Source: UBA4781 sp963556045 (GTDB taxonomy: Bacteria > Chloroflexota > Anaerolineae > Anaerolineales > Anaerolineaceae). From it: a stretch of DNA of 64,000 bases. Position 1 is the first letter of the stretch. Each line of letters starts with the position of its first letter. Positions 35,601 to 44,487 of the stretch are shown piece by piece. The notes beneath the pieces were generated by a model. It was given only the letters and a program-made list of their open reading frames with translations. It did no database searches and was not told where the DNA came from. The position numbers were made by a program, and so were the translations under genes. The stretch covers positions 1,488,001-1,552,000 of the forward strand of contig CAUVYA020000002.1 in NCBI GenBank assembly GCA_963556045.3, written 5' to 3'.

Positions 35601-37333
35601 GCGGCAGCCAGATAGCCCAGACTGCGCTCTACCAGTGTTTTTCCGTGTTTGTTCTCCATAGACAAATTGGCGATCATATCCCGAATCAAACCGGGAACAT
35701 CATCACTTATTTCTGGTAACCGTTCATACGATTTCCAATAACGGGCACTATCGAACGCTAATCTCAGATAAAGCGGTAAACCACATTGAGAGAACTTATT
35801 TATCAGGTATTTATGTTGTTCAGGTTGTAGAGTTCGTTGGGCTTCTTCAAGCCACAAATCTAGCAGAGTCGTTCCTTCCACAGTTGTCATGGATTGAAGT
35901 TCAACAAACCGGCTCTTGGGTAATTTTTGTTTCACGCTATCCAGGTATGGTCCGGGCAGAGTAGAGATGATGATCTTTACTTTTGGCGGCAATTCTGCAG
36001 GTAACCATGTGAGGCTTGGAGTACCATTGGAATCCACAAGTTGGTCCAATGCATCGAGGAAGAGAAAGATAGGCTTTTTTCTTGCTGCCCGTTTCAAACA
36101 ACGACTGAATTCTCTTACCAAATCGTTATATTCTGAAGGAACTTGAATGTCATTTTTATTACCCGAACTGGCAATCTGACAATAAAGGTTCTCTAGCAAT
36201 GCTCTCTCATTTGAGGATTCCGGCGTAGCTCCAATAAACCGATACATGCAATTTGCACGAGGATGATCTTTCAGAGATTGCTGAATAGCTTTCGCAATAA
36301 GTGCGGACTTTCCCGACCCAGAAGATCCCCATATCACCAATGGGCAAGAATCCCTGCCGTTGACATACTCAGCTACGCTTTTCAAGATTTCTGAGCGACC
36401 GACAAAATCTCGGATGCGTTCCATACCAAACACCTTGTGGGCAGAAATCTCTCTCTCCAACGGATCGATCGCTTCAAGTCGTTCAATCTCGTTCAGAATT
36501 ACTTTCGAGAGTTCAGCATATACATCCTCACAGAATTGCTCAAGATGATCGTCTGATATTTCACCATCCCGCCAAAATGCGGTGTATGCATGTACATTAC
36601 CGGATAGCTGTTTTCTCAGATTGTTTTTTAATTTTTCTAGTTTTTGCCTATTTTTTAAATCTACATCCATGAAATTCTCGGTATTTCCATCATCAGGCAT
36701 TCCTTCAATGTCACGTAAAAAACAAAATACATGTTCTTTCGCATCGGATACCCGCAATGCACCAGAGATGATCTCCTGTTCTGTGGCAGACGTGTTATAT
36801 TTAAGCATTTCTTCAGGGGAGAATAAAAGTTTTTCTGCCGCAGTCAGCAATATTTGATGCAGGTGGATTTCCACCTTTTCCCAAGTAAGAAATCCATCAT
36901 ATTTCCCGCTGCGCGGTTGTAATATATATTTCGCCGGTATGGCATTGTCATCTCGGTGATACCACTGATCTAATTGGATTTTATCTTCGTCGGAAGTAAC
37001 CAGTAAAATCCGCTCAAACTCCTGTGCATCTATCTCGTAAGGTAACGGTTGCCATCCATACCGATTCCCTAGAAGGACAATGAAATTAGGACGAGGAGAA
37101 ATATTTTGACAGCGTTTAATCTCACCCAAGCAGATATTCATAGTCTGCTGGTCAAGGGAAGCTTCTTCACTCACACCCCAACGCAAATCAATGCCCTGAA
37201 ATAGACAGCCATGGGCAGTTGCCAATTCGCGCAAACGAGGAAAGACTTTCTCTTGCAATGCATTGCGTTCGGCTTTCAGATCACTGAAGGTAGAACTAAC
37301 GAAGACTCGAAATGTACGGGAAGACTGAGCCAT
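32690..37333 (-). CDS. DUF4062 - NACHT - WD40 STAND NTPase with internal membrane helix
   Basis: A 1547-residue single-gene unit. The N-terminal DUF4062 domain (about 6-110: FRVFVSSTFSDLKAERNAL, GIDLRWGVSEE, NFIVLLGNRYGW) is related to TIR-like folds. A NACHT ATPase follows, with Walker A GSSGSGKS (336-343) and Walker B IFLFLDALDQL (422-432), then winged-helix and helical regions to about 800. WD40-like repeats run from about 830 to the end (IVRTCAFSSDGSILVSGSDDKKAMIWD). One strongly hydrophobic helix (about 1261-1285) interrupts the propeller region. The layout matches STAND signalling ATPases that oligomerise when the repeat region meets a ligand, and resembles eukaryotic NWD1/TEP1. A defence role is plausible but not shown. 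Confidence 0.88.
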   Translation of the reverse strand: MAQSSRTFRVFVSSTFSDLKAERNALQEKVFPRLRELATAHGCLFQGIDLRWGVSEEASLDQQTMNICLGEIKRCQNISPRPNFIVLLGNRYGWQPLPYEIDAQEFERILLVTSDEDKIQLDQWYHRDDNAIPAKYILQPRSGKYDGFLTWEKVEIHLHQILLTAAEKLLFSPEEMLKYNTSATEQEIISGALRVSDAKEHVFCFLRDIEGMPDDGNTENFMDVDLKNRQKLEKLKNNLRKQLSGNVHAYTAFWRDGEISDDHLEQFCEDVYAELSKVILNEIERLEAIDPLEREISAHKVFGMERIRDFVGRSEILKSVAEYVNGRDSCPLVIWGSSGSGKSALIAKAIQQSLKDHPRANCMYRFIGATPESSNERALLENLYCQIASSGNKNDIQVPSEYNDLVREFSRCLKRAARKKPIFLFLDALDQLVDSNGTPSLTWLPAELPPKVKIIISTLPGPYLDSVKQKLPKSRFVELQSMTTVEGTTLLDLWLEEAQRTLQPEQHKYLINKFSQCGLPLYLRLAFDSARYWKSYERLPEISDDVPGLIRDMIANLSMENKHGKTLVERSLGYLAAAKNGLSEDELMDILSADEQVLQDFHWRSPKSPSITRLPVVVWSRLFFDLDPYLTERMADGAILMTFYHRQLAEVVTEDILSSRQNETHQSLANYFGSQELQIRKQGIEIINIRKLSELPFHQTIGKMWAELESTLCNLHTIEAMCRTSRMYELISDYYRALAAVGIPQALSTKLQDYLKLLRAQGYLLAERPSLTFQLAANQVDSSAPAQTAREYLEAGNVTHPWLRWINKPQQVYPADLSIFSHHEKIVRTCAFSSDGSILVSGSDDKKAMIWDTSSVRLLATLNHDANVNQVRFSPDGKYLITASGKEGWWGEVLVWDAATWQLINRLPLQRNTIDQFVLSDDNKQILTVNSERKTHLRIFNLESGKCISEQHYSNVRVVELISAHPGRSQLLFINRNQNTGEVLNSSGVDPITRFELGSRLHDSQFAALLDEKNRIYVFILGSSLILYNGANSSILSETQLPYIPHSLCISSDERQSLFVAGVAEGKRNYGGLTSFDKFGKIVGNYQFPNHNPYTCAYSPIDSLIAVGLENGEIHCWKPSTEMPKNEIFDHVPSDQYIMAVSSDELHYLTNQIAFQPEKYPENHYAPVGERMVLLAAHSGEELRSCKWNDLIADGMSHHFIKLACFSPDSKDILAITTAEYDRPIISKDDTIILLDAESMKIKWSTVRPMRVRNKFMEFRSRLIMALSVVSLIPLLLLVILEYGLHLIGREFSPKRFQRIEEIFEEFIEKLTTNVLVQPWWKRVQRGAFAVLPDIPPDFVETKEKEQILVSNGSNLIAFDINSGEIVSNVYISKYGISSFAVAPDLCTVACCTLLNKDAIQLVDMELGEVVKKMTLPVAREDSEPSGVVWEIPWCGFSPDGKYFAAHVTSDAGGSLIHFWSSDLENHVCRISVASATFAWSPDSRAFCVWETHLRNRLTIWSIPDASIITEFNAEGWPVMLEWTKQGETLLAATRDGGLYKLKLEGG

Positions 37334-37984
37334 AAAAAATATTCTCCATGTATGGGTAGATCAACCCCCAACTCTCTATTATTGCTTTCGAATTCCCCCA
37401 TTATTGTAATCCCGATCATCAAGAATTATTAATGTATGAGAAGAATTTTTGGGGGTTGAACAATTTCACTCTTGTTCCATAGTAATAACCCAGTCGGATA
37501 AAACCAACCGAAGAAAAGCCTCTATTTTTTGATGAGCATTGTCTCGGAATACATTAATAGTATGGTGATTACACCACAAGACAGATGACAAGAAAACTAT
37601 GCTCTTCACCATTTCTGCCACATCCTCAACAGCGAAGTTGGTGTAACATATTTTCTGTAAGAAGTTGAACCCTAACAAAAGCGGTGAGGCAGGAGTAACC
37701 TAAGTGGGTAACGACACCATAATAGGAGACGAAATAACTCTCCAAAATGATTATTACCTTCATGAATGAATTGGCAGGGAAAGGACTTGAAGCAGTATCG
37801 GAACTACTGCTTATTCATTTCGTTTATCCTTCAGCAATGTTGTATTATTGCTTCCCTTGTGCCAATTCCGTACCACTATATCCCCATTACATACGTTTGT
37901 AAATAAGCTCACCAGGTTATACGAACAAATTTTAGCTTAACTAAAGCCGGTTATTTATAAAAGGTCAATTTTTTGTTAACACCC
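37334..37984. other. AT-rich intergenic region
   Basis: About 650 bp between the divergent STAND and bacterioferritin genes. GGAG upstream of 37333 serves the STAND gene. A 70-codon frame on the minus strand (37466-37678) starts at TTG without a ribosome site and is probably chance or a decayed fragment. Nothing else is seen. Confidence 0.5.
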
Positions 37985-38012
37985 TATACAAAACACTTTC
38001 TTCCCCTATAAT
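37985..38012 (+). promoter_or_regulatory. promoter of the bacterioferritin gene
   Basis: A perfect TATAAT (38007-38012) lies 23 bp before the ATG, with TATACA (37985-37990) 16 nt upstream as the weaker -35. GGAGG stands 5 nt before the start codon. No clear Fur box is seen. Confidence 0.6.
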
Positions 38013-38035
38013 GAAATTACACATTTGGAGGAAAA

Positions 38036-38506
38036 ATGAAAGGTAATGAAAAAGTCTTAGAAACGCTCAATATGATGCTGGCTGATGAACTGACTGCCAT
38101 CAATCAATATATCGTTCACGGTGAGATGACATCTAACTGGGGATACGCAGCGCTACATGAAATAAACGAAAAGCGCGCCATTGATGAGATGAAACATGCC
38201 GAAATGCTGATCGAGCGCATTCTCTTTCTGGAAGGCACACCCATCGTTACAAAATTGAATACCATCAATATTGGGGAAGATGTAGAAAAACAGATCAAAA
38301 ATGACTGGAAAGCGGAATTTGACGCTATCAAAGCCTATAACCTTGCCATTAAAGTGGCGGGGGAACACGACGATTTCGGAACCCGTGAACTGTTTGAAAA
38401 GATCCTGAAAGACGAAGAAGCCCATATTGACCTTCTGGAAGCGCAGGGCGACCAGATCAAGCAAATGGGAATTCAGATCTTCCTGGCAGAACAATTGGAA
38501 GGTTAA
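38036..38506 (+). CDS. bfr: bacterioferritin
   Basis: A 156-residue four-helix iron-storage subunit of normal length. The diiron ferroxidase ligands are present: E18 (ADELTAINQY), E51 and H54 (DEMKHAE), an E near 94, and E-x-x-H in the last helix (DEEAHIDLL). M52 is in the place of the haem-binding Met that joins two subunits. It oxidises and stores iron in a 24-mer and protects against peroxide. Single gene with its own promoter and a terminator directly after it. Confidence 0.94.
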   Translation: MKGNEKVLETLNMMLADELTAINQYIVHGEMTSNWGYAALHEINEKRAIDEMKHAEMLIERILFLEGTPIVTKLNTINIGEDVEKQIKNDWKAEFDAIKAYNLAIKVAGEHDDFGTRELFEKILKDEEAHIDLLEAQGDQIKQMGIQIFLAEQLEG

Positions 38507-38513
38507 ATATCAC

Positions 38514-38540
38514 AAAGCCGGAGAGATAACTCCGGCTTTT
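38514..38540 (+). terminator. terminator of bfr
   Basis: AAAGCCGGAG and CTCCGGCTTT form a 10-bp stem with a 6-nt loop, followed by TATTTCTTTT. It begins 7 bp after the bfr stop and separates bfr from the convergent gatB. Confidence 0.88.
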
Positions 38541-38547
38541 ATTTCTT

Positions 38548-40008
38548 TTACTTATCAAGGATCTCTTTTAATATGTGTTGCGTGATCTGCGCATCCGCCT
38601 TGCCGCGCATTTCCCGCATGACCTGACCCACAAACCATCCGATCAGCGACTGCTTCCCATCGCGATAGGATTGAACCTCTGTTGGATGGTCGGCAATGAT
38701 CGTTTCGCATACAGAGCGAATGGCTCCATCATCACTGATCACCGCCAACCCAAGCTCATCTACTAGAGCAGCGGGGGTTTTTCCGCTTTCCTGAATCTTT
38801 TGCAGCAAACTCTTGGCAGTGGTTGAATTGATCTTGCCGGTGTCGGTTAAATGCACCAGTTCAGCCAGATAAGCTGGAGTCAGTTTTAATTCCTGCATGG
38901 ACATGCCTAATTCATTGCGCATGCGCAGCACATCATTCATCAGCCAATTGGAAATCTTTTTGGCATCTCCTTTATATAAATGAACACTCTCTTCGAAATA
39001 ATCCGCCAGATCACGTTCTGAAGTGAGAATATCCGCATCATATTCGGGTATCTTGAACTCTTCCATAAAGCGCGCTCTGCGTGCCAGCGGTAATTCCGGC
39101 AGCTGCGCCAGTATGTTAGTTTTCCATTGTGCATCGATCACCAGCGGCAGTAGATCGGGTTCATGGAAGTAGCGGTAATCTGCCTCTGTTTCTTTCGAGC
39201 GCATCATGCGCAGCACGCCGGCATTATCATCCCAATCGAGGGTCCAGGGTTTGATGGAATTGCCCAGTCCCACTTCTCTGGTCTGCCGTTCGATCTCTTT
39301 TCGGATGGCATCTTTGACGGCGTCAATGGAATTGACATTCTTGATCTCCGTCTTTGTGTTCAACACCGTGCTGCCTTTTTCTCGAATGGAAACATTGGCG
39401 TCACAGCGCAAATTTCCTTTTTCCATATCCGCTTCGGAAATGCCCAGCCAGCGCAGCAGCTGGCGCAGGCGGATCAGATATTGACCGGCTTCTTCCGCAG
39501 AACGCAGATCTGGCTCCGTGACCATTTCCACCAGCGGAACGCCGCAGCGGTTGAAATCCACAAAACGTTTTTCATTTTCTTTTTTGGTCTTACCGGCATC
39601 TTCTTCGATGTGAAGTTTATGGATATTCACCCGGCGTACATAAGCAGCACCATCTGCGTCAGAAGAGGCGGGAACAGGAACATCCAGAAACCCTCCTGTC
39701 GCCAGAGAGTGATCATACTGTGAGATCTGGTATCCCTTGGGAAGGTCTGGATAGAAATAATTCTTGCGATCAAAAAAGGAAAGTTCTTGAATGTCAGCCT
39801 GCATGGCAGCAGCCAGCAATGCCGCTTTCTCGACCACTTTTTCATTTAACACCGGCAGCACTCCCGGCAGCCCCGTACAGACCGGACAGATGTTGGTATT
39901 GGGTTCATCCTCCCAGGAGTCGGCTTTGCAGGAGCAGAAGATCTTGGTAAGTGTATTTAACTGGATATGGGTCTCTAACCCGATGATGGCTTCATATTCA
40001 ACGGTCAT
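38548..40008 (-). CDS. gatB: aspartyl/glutamyl-tRNA amidotransferase subunit B
   Basis: A 486-residue GatB of full length. It has the cradle-domain start EAIIGLETHIQLNT, CPVCTGLPGVLPVLN with the Zn-binding Cys pair (CSC...CPVC), FDRKNYFYPDLPKGYQISQYD, and the C-terminal YqeY-like tail (IGWFVGQVMREMRGKAD) that recognises tRNA. With GatA and GatC it amidates Glu-tRNA(Gln) or Asp-tRNA(Asn), which fits the tRNA-Gln gene at 59325. Last gene of gatC-gatA-gatB, 3 bp after gatA. Confidence 0.97.
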   Translation of the reverse strand: MTVEYEAIIGLETHIQLNTLTKIFCSCKADSWEDEPNTNICPVCTGLPGVLPVLNEKVVEKAALLAAAMQADIQELSFFDRKNYFYPDLPKGYQISQYDHSLATGGFLDVPVPASSDADGAAYVRRVNIHKLHIEEDAGKTKKENEKRFVDFNRCGVPLVEMVTEPDLRSAEEAGQYLIRLRQLLRWLGISEADMEKGNLRCDANVSIREKGSTVLNTKTEIKNVNSIDAVKDAIRKEIERQTREVGLGNSIKPWTLDWDDNAGVLRMMRSKETEADYRYFHEPDLLPLVIDAQWKTNILAQLPELPLARRARFMEEFKIPEYDADILTSERDLADYFEESVHLYKGDAKKISNWLMNDVLRMRNELGMSMQELKLTPAYLAELVHLTDTGKINSTTAKSLLQKIQESGKTPAALVDELGLAVISDDGAIRSVCETIIADHPTEVQSYRDGKQSLIGWFVGQVMREMRGKADAQITQHILKEILDK

Positions 40009-40011
40009 CTT

Positions 40012-41607
40012 CTATTCTCCCTCAAGGATAGCCGGCTTTTTCGTGCGCCAGTCATCCGTCTCGGTTGCCATTTCATAGGCACGAGCAATGCGCAGTAGAT
40101 TGGCTTCACTGAAATCCGTTCCCAGCAATTGAATGCCGACCGGCAGCCCGTTTTCTGAAAATCCCGCCGGAATTGAGATCCCTGGAACCCCGGCGTGGTT
40201 AGCAGGAACCGTTAACTGGTCGGCATACTGCATCATGACCGAATCACCATACACAGCCGCCATTCCGAAAGCAGTGGTGGGTGTGGTGGGTGTCAGCAGC
40301 GCATCCAGACGATAGCGTCCCTGCGGATCAAAAACGGTCTCAAAATCGCGGCGGATAAGGGAGCGCACTTTCAATGCGCGCTGGTAGTACTGCTCGGCAT
40401 ACTGCGCCGCGCTGACGTACATACCCATGAGAATGCGCAATTTGGGCTGCACTCCAAAGCCCTCCCCACGAGAACGGCGATACATCTCCGTCAGGTCATT
40501 CACATGACTCTGGGTACGATACCCATATTTGACACCATCAAAGCGGTGCAGGTTGGAAGCAGCTTCTACACGGCTGATGACAAAATAGACCGGGATGCCA
40601 TAACGCGTGTTGGGCATGGGCACATCTTCGACGATAGTTGCACCCAGCGCTCTATACACTTCTGCAGCCCGGTATACGGAGTCTTTGATATCAGCAGGCA
40701 GTTCCTGCTCCACATATTCGCCGCTGACCGGATCGGGGAAGGTGATGCGGAAGTAATCCGGCGAGAGTCCGATGCGCATACCCGCGATATCCTTATCGAT
40801 ATCCTTCAAATAATCCGGCACATCCTTTATAGCCGCGGTGGCATCCGCTTTGTCAGCGCCTGCGATGACCTGCAGCATCAGGGCGGCATCCTTGACCGTA
40901 CGAGCCAAAGGTCCAGGACAATCCAGAGAGGAACCGAACGCGATCAAACCATATCGTGAAACGCGCCCGTAGGTGGGTTTCATGCCAACCACGCCGCAAA
41001 ACGCGGCAGGCTGCCTGATCGAGCCGGCTGTATCGGTGCCGAGCGAAAGCACACCCTCACGCGCTGCCACGGCTGCCGCGCTGCCCCCCGAAGAACCACC
41101 CGGAACCTTGGAGAGATCCCACGGATTGCGCGGACTGGGCTGGAAGGCAGAGGATTCACTGGAAGAACCATACGTGAATTCATCCAGGTTAACCTTGCCC
41201 AGCATCAATCCACCGGAAGCCGCCATGCGTGCTACCGGCGTAGCGGTGTAGGGCGCGCTGAAATTAGCAAGTATGCGTGAAGCGGCTGTGGAGGGGGTGT
41301 CCTGCACGCAGAAAATATCCTTTACGGTAAACGGAACCCCAGCCAGAAGACCGGCGTCTTCTCCTTTTGCGATCTTTTCATCCACCTGTGTGGCTTGCTG
41401 GAGAGCGATCTCTTCGGTATGAGTGATAAAAGCATGCACATTTTTATCATCGTCCGGCGATGAAACCGCATCCAGTGTTCCCGGTCTGCCATCCACTTTC
41501 TGGCTGTGCTGCAGGTGCGCCTGTGCCACTTCCTGTGCTGTAACCTGTTTGGTCTTCACCAGCTCTGCCAATTCCAGGGCAGTATATTCGGTCAGTTGTT
41601 TCATCAT
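40012..41607 (-). CDS. gatA: aspartyl/glutamyl-tRNA amidotransferase subunit A
   Basis: A 531-residue amidase-signature enzyme. The Ser-cisSer-Lys triad is visible: Lys in PFTVKDIF, the cis-Ser in PGGSSGGSAAAVA and the nucleophile Ser in GTDTAGSIRQPA. It frees ammonia from glutamine and feeds it to GatB. It is slightly longer than usual because of an insert near residues 40-55. It overlaps gatC by 4 bp (ATGA). Confidence 0.97.
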   Translation of the reverse strand: MMKQLTEYTALELAELVKTKQVTAQEVAQAHLQHSQKVDGRPGTLDAVSSPDDDKNVHAFITHTEEIALQQATQVDEKIAKGEDAGLLAGVPFTVKDIFCVQDTPSTAASRILANFSAPYTATPVARMAASGGLMLGKVNLDEFTYGSSSESSAFQPSPRNPWDLSKVPGGSSGGSAAAVAAREGVLSLGTDTAGSIRQPAAFCGVVGMKPTYGRVSRYGLIAFGSSLDCPGPLARTVKDAALMLQVIAGADKADATAAIKDVPDYLKDIDKDIAGMRIGLSPDYFRITFPDPVSGEYVEQELPADIKDSVYRAAEVYRALGATIVEDVPMPNTRYGIPVYFVISRVEAASNLHRFDGVKYGYRTQSHVNDLTEMYRRSRGEGFGVQPKLRILMGMYVSAAQYAEQYYQRALKVRSLIRRDFETVFDPQGRYRLDALLTPTTPTTAFGMAAVYGDSVMMQYADQLTVPANHAGVPGISIPAGFSENGLPVGIQLLGTDFSEANLLRIARAYEMATETDDWRTKKPAILEGE

Positions 41608-41939
41608 TCCAGCTCCGTGGTGGGAATATCCGGTACGACGATATACCCATTCTCAACCTGAGGAGCCTGTTTCAGAATATCACCGCTGTTTTGACAGGCA
41701 ATCCAATCATCTTTCCGCAGAGGGGGTTTTCCATCCTGCCCGTAATCCACCCCATGGGTAGTTACAGAAATATCATCTGGTATAGGAATCGCCTGCAACT
41801 CTCGGATGGAATTCAATTGATTATTCATCTGTTCAAGCAGATAGCTTTTTTCCTGCTCTTCCAGGGAAAAAGCAGCCAGATCAACCAGATGATCAAAAAC
41901 CTCACGGGGAATTAGATTCTCTTTTTTATTCATCATCAC
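41604..41939 (-). CDS. gatC: aspartyl/glutamyl-tRNA amidotransferase subunit C
   Basis: An approximately 110-residue small subunit: helix-forming REVFDHLVDLAAFSL, then SYLLEQMNNQLNSI, then the extended belt that wraps GatA and GatB (PLRKDDW, then VENGYIVVPDI at the end). It stabilises the GatA-GatB complex. The frame begins GTG-ATG-ATG; one of the ATGs (41936 or 41933) is the more likely start. First gene of the gatCAB operon. Confidence 0.93.
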   Translation of the reverse strand: MMMNKKENLIPREVFDHLVDLAAFSLEEQEKSYLLEQMNNQLNSIRELQAIPIPDDISVTTHGVDYGQDGKPPLRKDDWIACQNSGDILKQAPQVENGYIVVPDIPTTELE

Positions 41940-42016
41940 TCTCTCAGGAAAAATGTTTCCATGGAGAGTATAACCAAGATTAAGGTCATGTCAAGTTTTC
42001 AGATCAGTCACACCCA

Positions 42017-43213
42017 CTACTCATTTTCTACAGCACCCACATCACAGGGTGAAATTCGCGGTATTCCACGCTGGTCAAATTCCAGCAAACAGCCTTCTTG
42101 CGGCAACACATCTCGTGCGGGGCTGTCTTCCGATAACAAATGCGTGAGGGAATATCCCCCGTTATCTGATAGTGGCATTAGCAATGGATCGCCGGAAAAA
42201 GCCGCCTCACAAGTTCCATCTGCCACCCAGTTATTCTCATTCAATACAAGATCTGCGTGGCGACCTGCCAGACACTCTACCACGCCATATTTTTCAAGGC
42301 GAACATGATTCCCCGCGATGAGGGTATTCCTGTAATTCAACTGCCCTCGTATCACCCCTTTTTCTCCGCTGCCCTGGAAGGTAATCCCTCCTCCATTGGT
42401 GGCGGTATTGTCGGTAATGGTTACATGATCGAGATACGCCAGCCCATCCAGATAGATTCCCCCGCCATCCTCCAAACTCGTATTGCCACTGATGGTGCTA
42501 TTGGTGGCGTACAGCTCACCCACACAGGCAACATGAATGCCCCCACCTTTCCCTTTCGCCTGATTGCCGTTGATGGTGGTGTTTTCCATGGTGACCGGTC
42601 CGCTCATGATCTTGATACCACCGCCTGTCTTACATTCGGTAAAAATATCCCTTCCACCCCTGGCGATATTTTCTGCAATCGTGCTGTTGCGTAAATGCAG
42701 AGTGCCATCATTCAGAATTGCGCCACCCGCGCTGGCTTTATTCTCGCGCAGGATCACATTCTCGATCCACACTGTGCCTTCATTGCGTACTGCCCCACCC
42801 GATTGGATATCCCCCAGCGGATTCCCGTAACGCAGGGTCATGTGGCGAATAACAGCCTCGACTCCCTCTGGCACCAGGAAAATACGATCTGATGCCTGAT
42901 CTACTGTTTGCGCTGCCTGGATAATGGTTTCTAACTGTCCCAGCCCCTGGATGGTGACATCCTTTGAAAGGATGATTCCCGCCTCGGTGTGCACATCATC
43001 CAGCACTGCAATGACCGCTCCAGATCTGGTCTGCCCGTCATCGATGGCATCCTGAATGGAAGTGAAATCGCAGCCCGATGCGCAAACCGTTACATCGGCA
43101 GCCAGCAGGGTAGTTGCGGTTGGCTGTGATAGTCCGGCAGATTCTTTCTGCTCCACCGGAGCACAGGCAGAAATGAGTACGAGAAGGAAGCAATACGGGA
43201 ATATTCTTTTCAT
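42017..43213 (-). CDS. right-handed parallel beta-helix lipoprotein
   Basis: A 398-residue exported protein. Its signal peptide ends in lipobox LISAC (Cys17). After a short linker comes TVCASGCDFTSIQDAIDDG, the usual entry of chlamydial-polymorphic-type beta-helices, and then about ten coils with the repeating pattern GGAI/GGGI-x-N-x-G and NSTISGN. A C-terminal DP...DNGGY...SPARD...QRGIPR...DVGAVE block closes the helix, as in the choice-of-anchor family. The likely site is the outer surface; the ligand is unknown. It resembles the partial gene at the left edge (1-413). It is divergent from the CYTH gene. Confidence 0.88.
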   Translation of the reverse strand: MKRIFPYCFLLVLISACAPVEQKESAGLSQPTATTLLAADVTVCASGCDFTSIQDAIDDGQTRSGAVIAVLDDVHTEAGIILSKDVTIQGLGQLETIIQAAQTVDQASDRIFLVPEGVEAVIRHMTLRYGNPLGDIQSGGAVRNEGTVWIENVILRENKASAGGAILNDGTLHLRNSTIAENIARGGRDIFTECKTGGGIKIMSGPVTMENTTINGNQAKGKGGGIHVACVGELYATNSTISGNTSLEDGGGIYLDGLAYLDHVTITDNTATNGGGITFQGSGEKGVIRGQLNYRNTLIAGNHVRLEKYGVVECLAGRHADLVLNENNWVADGTCEAAFSGDPLLMPLSDNGGYSLTHLLSEDSPARDVLPQEGCLLEFDQRGIPRISPCDVGAVENE

Positions 43214-43391
43214 GCGTTCTATCCTTGGACAAAAAAAGCTTTCTTTATCTTAGGTAAAGGCTTGCTCCAATTATATCCGTCAGATATCCTATCTTTTCTC
43301 ATCATGATCCATGTGTGCTTTCCCTGTGTGGTCGCATATTCCTGAAACATGGGATAATAAAAGAACAATACACAGCCGAAAGGTCTTTTCT

Positions 43392-43997
43392 ATGCAAATC
43401 GGAGATAGTCATGAACGTGAGGTTAAATTTTATATTGATGATCCGCAATGGATTTCAACACAGTTAAAATCCATTGACGCTGAAATGATAAAAGAACGAG
43501 TACACGAATACAATCTGCGTTTCGACACCCCAAACCAAACTCTCAAGTTCAATCACCAGGTTTTGCGGCTGCGGAAGGACAGTGGGATCCGCCTGACCTT
43601 TAAGGGCGCCAGCGACAGCACAGCCGAGGTGGCAGACAGGGAAGAATTAGAAGTAACCGTCGGCGACTTCGCAACAACCCGCTCCATTCTTGAGAGACTC
43701 GGTTTTCAAGCATTTATGGTCTACGAAAAGTACCGCACAACCTTTGCCCACAAGGGCTGCGAGATCGTCCTTGATCAGCTCCCCTTTGGTCATTTCATCG
43801 AGATCGAAGGCGCATCCAGCGCAGAGATCAAGGAAACGGCTGGTGATCTGGGACTGGATTGGGAGAAACGGATCACAGCAAGCTACCTGGAACTATTTCT
43901 AAACCTGAAACAGAACAAGAATTTGAACATCAGTTCTATCGAATTCGCAAAATTTGAAGGGATGGAATTTACCGAGAGTGACTTCTTTTCTGTTTGA
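43392..43997 (+). CDS. CYTH-domain protein (class IV adenylate cyclase / triphosphatase family)
   Basis: 201 residues from the ATG at 43392; the frame extends 27 codons upstream without a ribosome site. The ExExK signature is E8-R-E10-V-K12, followed by paired basic and acidic strands of the triphosphate tunnel (LRLRKDSGIRLTFKG, DREELEV, VYEKYRTTF, IEIEGAS). Members bind a triphosphate and divalent metal; some cleave thiamine triphosphate or tripolyphosphate and some make cAMP. Which applies here cannot be said. Single gene, divergent from the beta-helix lipoprotein. Confidence 0.9.
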   Translation: MQIGDSHEREVKFYIDDPQWISTQLKSIDAEMIKERVHEYNLRFDTPNQTLKFNHQVLRLRKDSGIRLTFKGASDSTAEVADREELEVTVGDFATTRSILERLGFQAFMVYEKYRTTFAHKGCEIVLDQLPFGHFIEIEGASSAEIKETAGDLGLDWEKRITASYLELFLNLKQNKNLNISSIEFAKFEGMEFTESDFFSV

Positions 43998-44072
43998 CCG
44001 TGCAGACAGCGGCGTTTCTTTCCTGAATCTAACCTGAAAACTATCACAAACTATCTAAACTCATATACCCTC

Positions 44073-44122
44073 TTGACGAACATAGAAGATCTTCTGTATA
44101 ATATGTCGCATTACGACATATT
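44073..44122 (+). promoter_or_regulatory. promoter and palindromic PadR operator
   Basis: TTGACG (44073-44078) and TATAAT (44097-44102) are 18 nt apart. Directly overlapping the end of the -10 box is a 23-nt palindrome (44100-44122): AATATGTCG-CATTA-CGACATATT, with perfect 9-bp arms. It lies just before the ribosome site of a PadR-type gene, so autorepression by that protein is the natural reading. Confidence 0.82.
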
Positions 44123-44130
44123 GGAGTACC

Positions 44131-44487
44131 ATGGGACACAAGAAAAAAGCAGTAGAACCTTTATCGGAAGCAGTGTTCTTCATCCTGCTAAGCATCCACC
44201 AGGAACCGAAACACGGCTATGCCATCCTCAGAGAAGTACAGTTTCTCAGCGAGGATCGTATTCATTTGAGTACCGGAACCCTGTACGGGGCGATCAAACG
44301 ACTATTGGAAAGAAATTTGATCGCGCAGGTCGAGATACACGATGAATCTCAAGTTTCCTCAAAGCGCCCGCGCAAATTATATGCATTGACCAACAACGGC
44401 AGGGAAGTCCTGGAAGATGAAATTCAGCGTATGAAAACAATTCTCACGACCGTAGAACGCATAAATGATAAGCAGGCAATCTCATGA
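44131..44487 (+). CDS. PadR-family transcriptional regulator
   Basis: A 118-residue short PadR protein: winged helix with EAVFFILLSIHQEPKHGYAI, then STGTLYGAIKRLLERNLI, RPRKLYALTNNGREVL, and one C-terminal dimerisation helix. It starts 9 bp after a strong palindrome in its own promoter and overlaps the next gene by 4 bp. It most likely represses the two-gene unit. Confidence 0.93.
   Translation: MGHKKKAVEPLSEAVFFILLSIHQEPKHGYAILREVQFLSEDRIHLSTGTLYGAIKRLLERNLIAQVEIHDESQVSSKRPRKLYALTNNGREVLEDEIQRMKTILTTVERINDKQAIS

Noticed and set aside
37466..37678. 70-codon frame upstream of the STAND gene on the minus strand
   Set aside because: It begins at TTG with no ribosome site and matches no family I know; I treat it as chance or a decayed fragment.
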